Shown here piece after piece: positions 1 to 7,515 of a stretch of 64,000 nucleotides of DNA (positions within the stretch are counted from its first letter, which is position 1; the number at the start of each line of letters is the position of its first letter). Where the stretch lies: NCBI RefSeq assembly GCF_032098525.1, contig NZ_CP134890.1, positions 62,001-126,000 on the forward strand. The letters run 5' to 3'. The notes below the pieces were generated by a model, which saw only the letters and a list, made by a program, of their open reading frames with translations, made no database searches and was not told where the DNA came from. The position numbers were made by a program, and so were the translations under genes. The DNA is from Flavobacterium sp. PMTSA4. GTDB taxonomy: Bacteria > Bacteroidota > Bacteroidia > Flavobacteriales > Flavobacteriaceae.

Positions 1-1780
1 CAGAAACAGTAACGGTTCTAGCAGTCATGTCTTTAACAAAGTCAATTCCATTTGATGGTAAACCTGTAACGGTTACATCAGTAGCAGTTCCTCCCCAAGT
101 GAAAACCATGTCTGTCATTGCACCGCTTAAAACGGTTTGGTCGTTATTATTTGGGATTATCAAAGTTTGAGAACTTGTAGTTGATGGTGCATCACCTTGA
201 ATAGAAACAATACCAGATGAATAGTTGTTTAATAAAGCAGCTAATCCTGTATTTACAGTAGAAGAAGGATCGTCAACAGCATTGTTAAATGTCCAGCTGA
301 TATCTCCACCACCAACACGACCAGAAAAAGCAATAACTTTATCTTTAGCTACTGTTGGGTCATCAACAACCAATGAATTTACATATAAAGTAGGATTGGT
401 GTCAAAGTTATTATAAGAAGTTCCACCAAGTAAAGCAGTAATAGAACTTGGAACGGTTTGACTTCTAGTGGTTACTTCGTAAGCATCAAACTGCACAGGA
501 TAATTAGTTGCATCATAAGGTACATATCTTGTTTGACCACTCATCACGTTGTTGAAAGCTTTAATGATACCTCCTTCTTCACCAGAAAAAGTTCCCACGG
601 AGCCATTATAGATGTCAGTTCCTTGTTGAGAAATCAACATTGGATATTTACAATTTCTAAAATAATTACCTTCTAAGAAAAGAGAAGAAGCCATTGTAGA
701 ACCTGCACCATATTTAGAATTTCCATCAAAATAATTGTTGTATACGTGAGCAGAATATGTACGAACACGAGGATGACGCGAATCAGAATGGTCATACCAG
801 TTGTGGTGATAAGTAGCATATAAACCAGGTCCGCTCTCGCTTAAGCCCAATAAGTTTGATTTACCTGTATCCCAGAAGTGATTGTAGGACATAGTTACGT
901 AAGTTGATCTTTTGCAATCTAAAGCGCCATCGCCTTTTGCTTGGTCGGCATCGCCACCAGCTGCACCATAAAACATATCACAATTGTGAACCCAAATATG
1001 GTCGTTGTCTTGTTGTAAACCAACATTATCACCTTCGCTGGCATTTGTTAACATGAAGCCAAGGTTTCTAATTTCAATATTAGAACCTTTCTTAACACGA
1101 ACTCCCCAACCATTTACAAGAGCATCTGAACCTACGCCTTCAAAAGTAATAGAGCTGTTAATATTATTTTTGTTTTCAATAACAATGTCTCCATTCAACA
1201 TATAGTTTAAATCAGTGATGTTACCAATTAATCTAACGGATAATGGACGAGTATCAAGCCCTTTTTTGAATCCATCTAAAATGGTTTGCAAACCCACGCA
1301 AGGATTAACAGTAGCACCAGTAACATTCATAGAAACGGTGTTCTTGTTATTTTGAGTAATGTATAAAACTACAGCGTTCGCTTTTAATGTACCATTAAGA
1401 TTGTAAGCACCAGGAATTCTTCCGCCTTCAAAAGCAAAACCGTTTCTATCGTGAGCGGAAACAGTAATATTATTAGAAACACTTGGAGTTCCTTCAACTC
1501 CACCCGTAACAGGAACAACTTTAATAGTATAGGTTCCAGGAGCAAGCCCTAAAACATCAGCACGATAGTAGCTTCCGTAGTTACGAATTAGTTGCGTATC
1601 AATAATTTGATTTGTGAAAGTACCGCCAGTATAATATACATTATAACTGTCTGCACCAGCTACAGGTTCCCATTTAACATAAGCACATTCCATCCAACCA
1701 GAAGATTGTATTATTACAGGTTGAGCCCATAAGTTAATTGAGGCAAACATGATTGTAACATAAAATAAGATTCTTTTCAT
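1..1780 (-). CDS. Secreted pectate lyase (PL1-like), 3' end missing
   Basis: The frame stays open from the ATG at 1780 to the window edge, giving at least 593 residues without a stop, so the C-terminus is outside. A signal peptide ending near LWAQ is followed by a fibronectin-III-like segment (about residues 25-100), then a parallel beta-helix region. Visible pectate lyase signatures are DHIWVHNCDMF (about 257), GDGALDCKRSTYV, and RHPRVRTYS (about 334-342), whose second Arg fits the catalytic Arg of family 1 lyases. Residues after about 450 look like an extra non-catalytic domain. By family it cleaves de-esterified polygalacturonate by beta-elimination outside the cell. It is divergent from the pectin esterase operon and shares its operator. 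A T9SS tail is likely but lies outside the window. Confidence 0.9.
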   Translation of the reverse strand, partial: MKRILFYVTIMFASINLWAQPVIIQSSGWMECAYVKWEPVAGADSYNVYYTGGTFTNQIIDTQLIRNYGSYYRADVLGLAPGTYTIKVVPVTGGVEGTPSVSNNITVSAHDRNGFAFEGGRIPGAYNLNGTLKANAVVLYITQNNKNTVSMNVTGATVNPCVGLQTILDGFKKGLDTRPLSVRLIGNITDLNYMLNGDIVIENKNNINSSITFEGVGSDALVNGWGVRVKKGSNIEIRNLGFMLTNASEGDNVGLQQDNDHIWVHNCDMFYGAAGGDADQAKGDGALDCKRSTYVTMSYNHFWDTGKSNLLGLSESGPGLYATYHHNWYDHSDSRHPRVRTYSAHVYNNYFDGNSKYGAGSTMASSLFLEGNYFRNCKYPMLISQQGTDIYNGSVGTFSGEEGGIIKAFNNVMSGQTRYVPYDATNYPVQFDAYEVTTRSQTVPSSITALLGGTSYNNFDTNPTLYVNSLVVDDPTVAKDKVIAFSGRVGGGDISWTFNNAVDDPSSTVNTGLAALLNNYSSGIVSIQGDAPSTTSSQTLIIPNNNDQTVLSGAMTDMVFTWGGTATDVTVTGLPSNGIDFVKDMTARTVTVS

Positions 1781-1830
1781 AGTTTTTTTAATTGTTAAAA
1801 GTTTTATCGTTTTTCTTGCTGGTTTGGGTT

Positions 1831-1878
1831 TTGTGCAATCGATTGCGCAAAAGTATAATTCTTTTTCTATTAGGCAAA
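1831..1878 (-). promoter_or_regulatory. Pectate lyase promoter with LacI-type operator
   Basis: Read on the minus strand: TTTG (1875-1878), a 19-nt spacer, TACTTTTG (1848-1855), then the palindrome GCAATCGATTGC (1835-1846), extended with one mismatch to TTG/CAA flanks (1831-1850). The operator begins directly at the -7 element, so a bound repressor would block initiation. The promoter form matches the known Bacteroidota consensus; the LacI assignment is by palindrome type only. Confidence 0.7.
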
Positions 1879-2126
1879 TAAAATTTCAAAAGAGATGTGT
1901 TAAAATACTAATTATTATAGATTTAAATTATAAATAATATAATTTTCAGTGTTTTTTTTACAGAATATGAATATTTTTGTTTTTAAATTGCTTTACATTA
2001 CAAAGTTATAACTTTAATTATTATAAATGTTTGATTTAGTCATGCTTTAACAAATTTAGGTTTCAAGACCTTTGGCAAAGTATTTGTTTTTATTTCATAA
2101 TTTAGGATAACTTTAAGTTTTATTTT
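1879..2126. other. Intergenic AT-rich spacer between divergent pectin promoters
   Basis: The 1781-2197 gap is 417 bp. Apart from the two promoter-operators at its ends, it is AT-rich sequence in which I see no gene, RNA or repeat. Confidence 0.5.
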
Positions 2127-2180
2127 TTTGTAGAGTAGTCATTAATAATTACGTTTGTGTAATCGATTGCATTTTTGCAA
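2127..2180 (+). promoter_or_regulatory. Pectin esterase operon promoter with LacI-type operator
   Basis: TTTG (2127-2130), a 19-nt spacer, TACGTTTG (2150-2157), then AATCGATTGCA (2161-2171), starting 3 nt after the -7 element exactly as at the divergent promoter. A second small inverted repeat, TTGCA-TTTT-TGCAA (2167-2180), follows in the leader. Confidence 0.7.
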
Positions 2181-2197
2181 TCTGATTTAGAACAGTT

Positions 2198-3133
2198 ATG
2201 AAGCATTTATTTCTTGTTTTTTTCTCTTTATCAACTTTTGTATTGTTCTCTCAAATTCAAAAAGATACTTCATATACAGTTATTAGTACTTTTAAAAAAG
2301 AAATTAAAAAATTCCCTTTTATTAAGATAGTTAATAGTGTAGAGGATATTAGTGTTACTAAAAAAGAAAACATTATTTATAAAAAAACGGGAGAAACAAA
2401 ACTTCATTTAGATGCTTTTTTTAAAAATGATGAAAAGAATTTACCTGCTGTTGTCATTATACATGGTGGTGGATGGAGTTCGGGAGACAAAAAGCAGATG
2501 CATACAACGGCAAATGCAATTTCAGCAAAAGGATATGCATGTTTTTGTGTGGAATACAGATTAAGTGATGAGGCTAAATTTCCAGCATCTATTAACGATG
2601 TAAAAGACGCCATAAAATATATTAAAGCCAATGCTATTTCTTATAATGTTAATGCTACAAAGGTTGCTGTTTTAGGCTGTTCATCAGGTGGGCAAATGGC
2701 TGCTTTAGTAGCTACAACTAATGGTAAGAAAGAATTTGAAGAGAAAAGTAGTTTAAAGCAAAGTTCAGATGTTCAGGCAATAATTGATATGGATGGTATC
2801 CTTGCTTTCCATCATCCAGAGTCAAAGGAAGCTGCTTCTGCATCAAAATGGTTGGGCGGAACTTATGAAGAAAAAAAGGAGATTTGGGAAAATGCATCGA
2901 CTTTAACGCATACGGATAAAAACACCCCGCCGATTTTATTCATTAACAGTAGTCAGCCTAGATTTCATGCTGGCAGAGACGATATGATTGCTATTCTTAA
3001 TAAATTTGGCATTTATAATGAAGTAAAAGAATTCCCGAGTTCACCTCATTCTTTTTGGTTTTTTGAACCTTGGTTTGATGATATGATTAACGTTACAACA
3101 CAATTTTTAGATAAAATATTTAAACAGAAATAA
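2198..3133 (+). CDS. Secreted alpha/beta-hydrolase esterase (BD-FAE/acetylesterase-like)
   Basis: 311 residues with a signal peptide ending near LFSQ (residue 19). The oxyanion-hole motif HGGGW is at 89-93 and the nucleophile elbow GCSSGG at 160-165 (Ser162). An acidic residue near 261-262 (RDD) and His284 (SSPHSF) complete a plausible triad. This is the hormone-sensitive-lipase/BD-FAE fold that removes acetyl or feruloyl groups from plant polysaccharides. It is the first gene of a four-gene operon (next start 6 bp away) with pectin methylesterase and rhamnogalacturonan acetylesterase, so a pectin acetylesterase role is a reasonable inference. The exact ester is not shown by the sequence. Confidence 0.85.
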   Translation: MKHLFLVFFSLSTFVLFSQIQKDTSYTVISTFKKEIKKFPFIKIVNSVEDISVTKKENIIYKKTGETKLHLDAFFKNDEKNLPAVVIIHGGGWSSGDKKQMHTTANAISAKGYACFCVEYRLSDEAKFPASINDVKDAIKYIKANAISYNVNATKVAVLGCSSGGQMAALVATTNGKKEFEEKSSLKQSSDVQAIIDMDGILAFHHPESKEAASASKWLGGTYEEKKEIWENASTLTHTDKNTPPILFINSSQPRFHAGRDDMIAILNKFGIYNEVKEFPSSPHSFWFFEPWFDDMINVTTQFLDKIFKQK

Positions 3134-3139
3134 CATAAC

Positions 3140-4105
3140 ATGAAAACATTAAAAATAGTTTTAGCACTACTGATAGTAAGCCAATTTAGTGTAAATGCTC
3201 AAGAGAAAAAAAAGTCCAAAAAGAATCAGACTTATGCTGAGCTATCCATTAAAGAAGGCGGAAAATGGAACGGACGAAAATATGAAGGAGGAACATTTAA
3301 AAATGTTACCAGTTTGAAAGTACCAAAATCGCACTGGGACCATTCTTTTTTTATTCGTTACGAAGGACCAGGTTGGGAATCGAGCAAAATTGGTTATCGA
3401 TTGTATCTTGACTGGAGAAATTGTATTGACCTTTTTGGTAAAGTAACCGATACTATGGTTTTGTCAAAAGTAGGTTTAGACGGTTTTGAGTCTTATCACC
3501 ATATGAGTCCATGGGGAATGGATATTCTTAAGGCAGGAAAAGGATTAGGAGTTGGAGCAATCGGAAGATATTCGGGTAAAGAAGTGTTGCATTTCCAAGA
3601 AGTTGATTCCACTTTTGCCAAAGTTGAAAATGATAAAAAATGTTCAACAGTAACCGTAAATTATGATGGTTGGAAAACAGCTAATGATAAAATAAATTTT
3701 GAATCAAAACTATCCATTAAGCCAAATGAACGAATTACTAAACACACAATAAAAGCTTCAAATGAAATTGATGGTATTTGTACAGGAATTGTAAGTTTTA
3801 AAAATGCACCATTAGTAAAAAAGGAAAGCAGTAATAAAAAATGGGCTTATATTGCAACTTATGGAGAACAATCTTTAGTGCCAGATAATTTGGGTATGGC
3901 GATTTTTTATGAAGTTGCCTCTGTTGAAAAACAAACAGAAGGTGAATACGACCATTTGTTGCTATTTAAACCAACAACAAAACCTGTAACTTTTTATTTT
4001 CTTGGCGCTTGGGAGCAAGAAAAAGATGGAATTAAATCGGAATCTGAATTTTATAAATATCTTGACAACAAGTTAAATGAATTAAATAGTAAAAATAAAA
4101 TCTAA
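3140..4105 (+). CDS. DUF4861 family secreted protein in pectin operon
   Basis: 321 residues with a signal peptide ending at VNAQ (about residue 21). The segment RYEGPGWESSKIGYRLYLDW and the following MSPWGMDILKAGK stretch are typical of DUF4861. Family members are found in polysaccharide-utilisation loci for uronic-acid-containing glycans; I know of no firmly established activity for the family. It sits 6 bp after the esterase and 15 bp before the pectin methylesterase, so it is cotranscribed and probably acts on pectin fragments in the periplasm or outside the cell. The function is inferred from position alone. Confidence 0.85.
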   Translation: MKTLKIVLALLIVSQFSVNAQEKKKSKKNQTYAELSIKEGGKWNGRKYEGGTFKNVTSLKVPKSHWDHSFFIRYEGPGWESSKIGYRLYLDWRNCIDLFGKVTDTMVLSKVGLDGFESYHHMSPWGMDILKAGKGLGVGAIGRYSGKEVLHFQEVDSTFAKVENDKKCSTVTVNYDGWKTANDKINFESKLSIKPNERITKHTIKASNEIDGICTGIVSFKNAPLVKKESSNKKWAYIATYGEQSLVPDNLGMAIFYEVASVEKQTEGEYDHLLLFKPTTKPVTFYFLGAWEQEKDGIKSESEFYKYLDNKLNELNSKNKI

Positions 4106-4120
4106 TTTGAATAAATTGTA

Positions 4121-5107
4121 ATGCGAAAAGTTATTGCCGTTATTTTATTTCTTCTAACTTCACAAGCATGGTTAAATTGCCAAACTCTTGGTAAAGATGC
4201 TTTTTATAAAACGGTTGCACAAGATGGCACAGGCGATTATACAACTATTCAAGCAGCTATTAATGATTCAAAATCGTTTCCATATCAAAGAATAACGATT
4301 TATATTAAAAATGGAAATTATCATGAAAAAGTAAAAGTTCATGAGTGGAATAATAACATTTCGCTCATTGGCGAAAGCAAAGAAAATACCATTATTACTT
4401 TTGACGATTATTTCAATAAAGTTAATTTAGGCATTAACAGCACTTTCTACACCTATACTTTATTGGTTGAAGCAAATGATGTTCTACTAAAAAATTTAAC
4501 AATAGAAAATTCTTCAGGCGAAGTTGGGCAAGCCGTTGCATTGTCGGTCTTTTCAGATGGAGTAGCCGTTATCAATTGCCGTATTCTGGGTAATCAGGAT
4601 ACATTGTATGCTTCCGGAAAAGGAAAGCAATATTATAAAGATTGTTATATAGAAGGCACAACCGATTATATTTTTGGAAGTGCCACAGCATATTTTGAAA
4701 ATTGTGAAATTCATTCCAAAAAAGATTCTTATGTCACTGCAGCTTCTACACCTCAAGGAACAGAATTTGGATATGTTTTTAAAAATTGCAATTTGACAGC
4801 AAATGATGGTACTTCCCAAGTTTATTTAGGAAGACCATGGCGTATTTATGCTAAAACGGTTTTTATCGAATGTAAGCTTGGAAAACATATCTCACCGGTT
4901 GGTTGGCACAATTGGTCAAAACCTGATGCTGAAATTAATGCCTTTTATGCCGAATATAACTGTTCTGGAGAAGGATTTTCTCCAAAAGCCAGAGTAAGTT
5001 GGTCACATCAATTAAGTAAAGCAGAAGCCAAAAAATACACAATCAAAACTATTTTAGGAGAGAAGTTTTTGAAAAATATTCAAGAATGGAACTCCGATTT
5101 AAAATGA
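4121..5107 (+). CDS. Pectinesterase (pectin methylesterase, CE8)
   Basis: 328 residues with a signal peptide ending about residue 20. All four family-8 carbohydrate esterase signatures are present in order: GQAVAL (136-141, oxyanion Gln), QDTLY (159-163, acid/base Asp160), DYIFG (182-186, nucleophile Asp182) and LGRPW (236-240, Arg238 of the substrate pocket). The enzyme removes methyl esters from homogalacturonan, making it a substrate for the divergent pectate lyase. The length fits a single catalytic domain. It is the third gene of the operon, 16 bp before the acetylesterase gene. Confidence 0.95.
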   Translation: MRKVIAVILFLLTSQAWLNCQTLGKDAFYKTVAQDGTGDYTTIQAAINDSKSFPYQRITIYIKNGNYHEKVKVHEWNNNISLIGESKENTIITFDDYFNKVNLGINSTFYTYTLLVEANDVLLKNLTIENSSGEVGQAVALSVFSDGVAVINCRILGNQDTLYASGKGKQYYKDCYIEGTTDYIFGSATAYFENCEIHSKKDSYVTAASTPQGTEFGYVFKNCNLTANDGTSQVYLGRPWRIYAKTVFIECKLGKHISPVGWHNWSKPDAEINAFYAEYNCSGEGFSPKARVSWSHQLSKAEAKKYTIKTILGEKFLKNIQEWNSDLK

Positions 5108-5123
5108 TATAAATACTAAATCA

Positions 5124-5855
5124 ATGAAATATACTTTTCTTATTTTATCGCTACTGGCTTTAAATGTTTCGGCGCAAAAAGTTACTATTTATGGTATTGG
5201 CGATTCTACAATGGCAGATAAAGTAAAACCTAATGAAAATCCAGAACATGGATGGTTGCAAGTGTTTCCAAACTTTATGACCAACGATGCAAAAATTATA
5301 AACAAAGCAGTTAATGGTAGAAGTACTAAAAGTTTTATCAACCAACATCGTTGGGATAGTATTTATAAATACTTGAAAAAAGGCGATTATGTTTTTATTC
5401 AATTTGGTCACAATGATGCCAAACAAGAAGATTCAACACGTTATACAAATCCACACACGGCTTATCGCCATAACTTAATTAAATTCGTTACTGAAGCACG
5501 TCAAAAAGGAGCTATTCCTATTTTGTTTTCTTCAATCGTGAGAAGACATTTCAATGAACAAGGAACATTAATCAGCACACATGGAGAATACACACAAGAA
5601 GCAAGACTAGTTTCTCAAGAGTATAAAGTCCCGTTTATTGATTTAGAATATTACACCGAACAATTAGAAATGTCTTACGGACCTGAAAAATCAAAAGAAT
5701 TGCATTTACATTTTAAACAAGGCGATGTTGCTTATTATCCCGAAGGAAAAGAAGATAATACACATTTATCAAAAAAAGGCGCAGAGGAAGTTTCTAAACT
5801 TGTTATTGCAGAGTTAAAGAAACTCAATATTTTGACAGAATACATTAAGAAATAA
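5124..5855 (+). CDS. Rhamnogalacturonan acetylesterase (CE12, SGNH hydrolase)
   Basis: 243 residues with a signal peptide ending at VSAQ (residue 18). SGNH blocks are visible: GDST (26-29, Ser28), NGRS (64-67), GHND (95-98, Asn97) and DNTHLS (211-216, Asp211/His214). This is the compact form of family-12 esterases, which remove acetyl groups from rhamnogalacturonan I backbones. It is the last gene of the operon and is followed at once by a strong terminator. Together with the pectin methylesterase and lyase it covers de-esterification and cleavage of pectin. Confidence 0.92.
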   Translation: MKYTFLILSLLALNVSAQKVTIYGIGDSTMADKVKPNENPEHGWLQVFPNFMTNDAKIINKAVNGRSTKSFINQHRWDSIYKYLKKGDYVFIQFGHNDAKQEDSTRYTNPHTAYRHNLIKFVTEARQKGAIPILFSSIVRRHFNEQGTLISTHGEYTQEARLVSQEYKVPFIDLEYYTEQLEMSYGPEKSKELHLHFKQGDVAYYPEGKEDNTHLSKKGAEEVSKLVIAELKKLNILTEYIKK

Positions 5856-5857
5856 AA

Positions 5858-5887
5858 AAAAACGCTCAATTTAAATTGAGCGTTTTT
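5858..5887. terminator. Bidirectional terminator between pectin operon and tRNA-Tyr
   Basis: A perfect 15-bp inverted repeat, AAAAACGCTCAATTT and its complement, with A-tract and T-tract on opposite sides. It can end both the plus-strand pectin operon and the minus-strand tRNA gene that stops 2 bp away. Confidence 0.85.
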
Positions 5888-5888
5888 G

Positions 5889-5970
5889 TGGGGAGAGCAG
5901 GATTCGAACCTGCGAAGACGTAGTCAGCGGATTTACAGTCCGCCCTCGTTGGCCGCTTGAGTATCTCCCC
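5889..5970 (-). tRNA. tRNA-Tyr (GTA anticodon)
   Basis: 82 nt. The acceptor stem GGGGAGA/TCTCCCC carries discriminator A. The anticodon arm reads CGGACTGTAAATCCG, giving anticodon GTA. A long class-II variable arm is followed by the T-loop GGTTCGAATCC. CCA is not encoded. Confidence 0.97.
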
Positions 5971-6074
5971 AAACCTTGTTTCGAGGATGCAAATATAATA
6001 AGTGTTTTGGCAGTAGCAAATAAATTAAAAGTAAATTTTACTTTCTATTTTTAATTTGTTGAAAACGAAATAAA

Positions 6075-6100
6075 TAAAAAAATCTCCCAATGGGAGATTT
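6075..6100 (-). terminator. Terminator of the thioredoxin-like lipoprotein gene
   Basis: AAATCTCCCA/TGGGAGATTT stem (6080-6100) followed on the minus strand by a T-rich run. It lies 22 bp after the stop codon of the gene it would end. Confidence 0.7.
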
Positions 6101-6122
6101 TAAATTATCTAGTAAATAAGTA

Positions 6123-7274
6123 TTAGTTTTTAGCTAATAACTCATTTACTTTAGCTTTTAATTGTTCGCCTCTTAAATCTTTAGCTACAATATTTCCATT
6201 CGCATCTAATATAATTGTAGCTGGAATTTGAGTAATATTGTATTGAACAGCAATTGGATCTTTCCAACCTTGCAGATTAGAAACTTGATTCCATGTTATA
6301 TTGTCTTTTGCAATAGCTTCTTTCCATTTGTCTAAATTATCATCTAAAGAAACACCAATGATGTTTAATCCTTTTGGATGTAATTCGTTATACATAGCAA
6401 CCACATTTGGATTTTCTTGACGACAAGGTTTGCACCAAGAAGCCCAAAAATCGATTACAGTTACTTTACCTAAACTCTCTTTTAATGAAATAGTTTTTCC
6501 TTCAGGATTTTTTGCTTCAAAGTTTGGTGCTGGTTCAGTTGGAGCCATTTTTGCAGCACTTTCTTGTTTTTTTACATTATTTATTGCTTCTAATGTCTTT
6601 TTAGCAGCGTGAGTCTTTTTTAAAGATTCATCAAGAGAGTTAAAAATCTTTTCCACTTCAGCAACTTTATAATCTGGATTACTTAGTAATCCTTCTATAA
6701 GTAAAATACTGATGAATGATTTTGGATGTGTTTTTGGATAATTTATCATAAAATCATCCCCTTCTTTTCTTAAATCTTTAAATTGTTTTCTTAATGAATT
6801 TATAACTACTGTATCATTGTTTTTTTCAGCTTCATTCATTTTAGCATCGTTTTCATCTCGAAACGTCTTCATCTTTTTCTGAAGATCTTTCTGTAAAACT
6901 ATTAATTTGCTTCTGAAATTATAAAATTCATCATTACTGTAAGTTCCGCTAATCTTTGATTTAAAAATACTGTCTTTATCTACAGTAATATTAATGTCTC
7001 CACCTTCTAATACAAATGGAACATTGCCTTGAACATTTTCTATTTTAATAAAATGAAAACTTGGTTCAAACGCTTTTCCTTTAATTTCAAATTTTCCGTC
7101 AACAATTTTTACGGTATCAACAGGAATATTGCCCATTCCCATTTCTGATTGTTTTTCTAAATAGACATTTCCTATTTTCATTCCTTTTACAGTACCAGTA
7201 ATAGTATATTCTCCATTGTTTTTACATGAAATAGCAATAACTGTTATTGCTAATAAAAGAAGTATCTTTTTCAT
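6123..7274 (-). CDS. DUF4369/TlpA-type thiol-disulfide oxidoreductase lipoprotein
   Basis: I start at the ATG at 7274, giving 383 residues, because the signal sequence MKKILLLLAITVIAISC begins there; an ATG nine codons upstream is possible. The lipobox Cys (residue 17) suggests membrane anchoring. An N-terminal DUF4369 beta-domain (about 20-125) is followed by a charged helical linker and a C-terminal AhpC/TSA-type thioredoxin domain with active site WCKPC (about 278-282). Proteins of this build act in periplasmic disulfide reduction in Bacteroidota. The gene is monocistronic, with its own terminator. Confidence 0.9.
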   Translation of the reverse strand: MKKILLLLAITVIAISCKNNGEYTITGTVKGMKIGNVYLEKQSEMGMGNIPVDTVKIVDGKFEIKGKAFEPSFHFIKIENVQGNVPFVLEGGDINITVDKDSIFKSKISGTYSNDEFYNFRSKLIVLQKDLQKKMKTFRDENDAKMNEAEKNNDTVVINSLRKQFKDLRKEGDDFMINYPKTHPKSFISILLIEGLLSNPDYKVAEVEKIFNSLDESLKKTHAAKKTLEAINNVKKQESAAKMAPTEPAPNFEAKNPEGKTISLKESLGKVTVIDFWASWCKPCRQENPNVVAMYNELHPKGLNIIGVSLDDNLDKWKEAIAKDNITWNQVSNLQGWKDPIAVQYNITQIPATIILDANGNIVAKDLRGEQLKAKVNELLAKN

Positions 7275-7515
7275 TTTTTTGATTTTAATTTTGTGGTGCA
7301 AATGTATTTAAATTTAATCAACTACTACTTAATTTATAAAAACTTTAATTCTTCTTTTGAATAGTATCAACAGTTTTTTTTGGGGTAATGAATTTTTTGT
7401 AGTGTTTTTTTTGAATATTAGGTTCAAAGCTTTAAATAAGCGTTAATTATCTTTATAGATTAGGAAATATGACTTGTATATGAATAAATTTGACCTATAA
7501 TTTTATTATTTAAAG

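Noticed and set aside
225..1205. Three plus-strand frames in the first 1.2 kb
   Set aside because: Shadows of the minus-strand pectate lyase, whose motifs are intact in one continuous frame.
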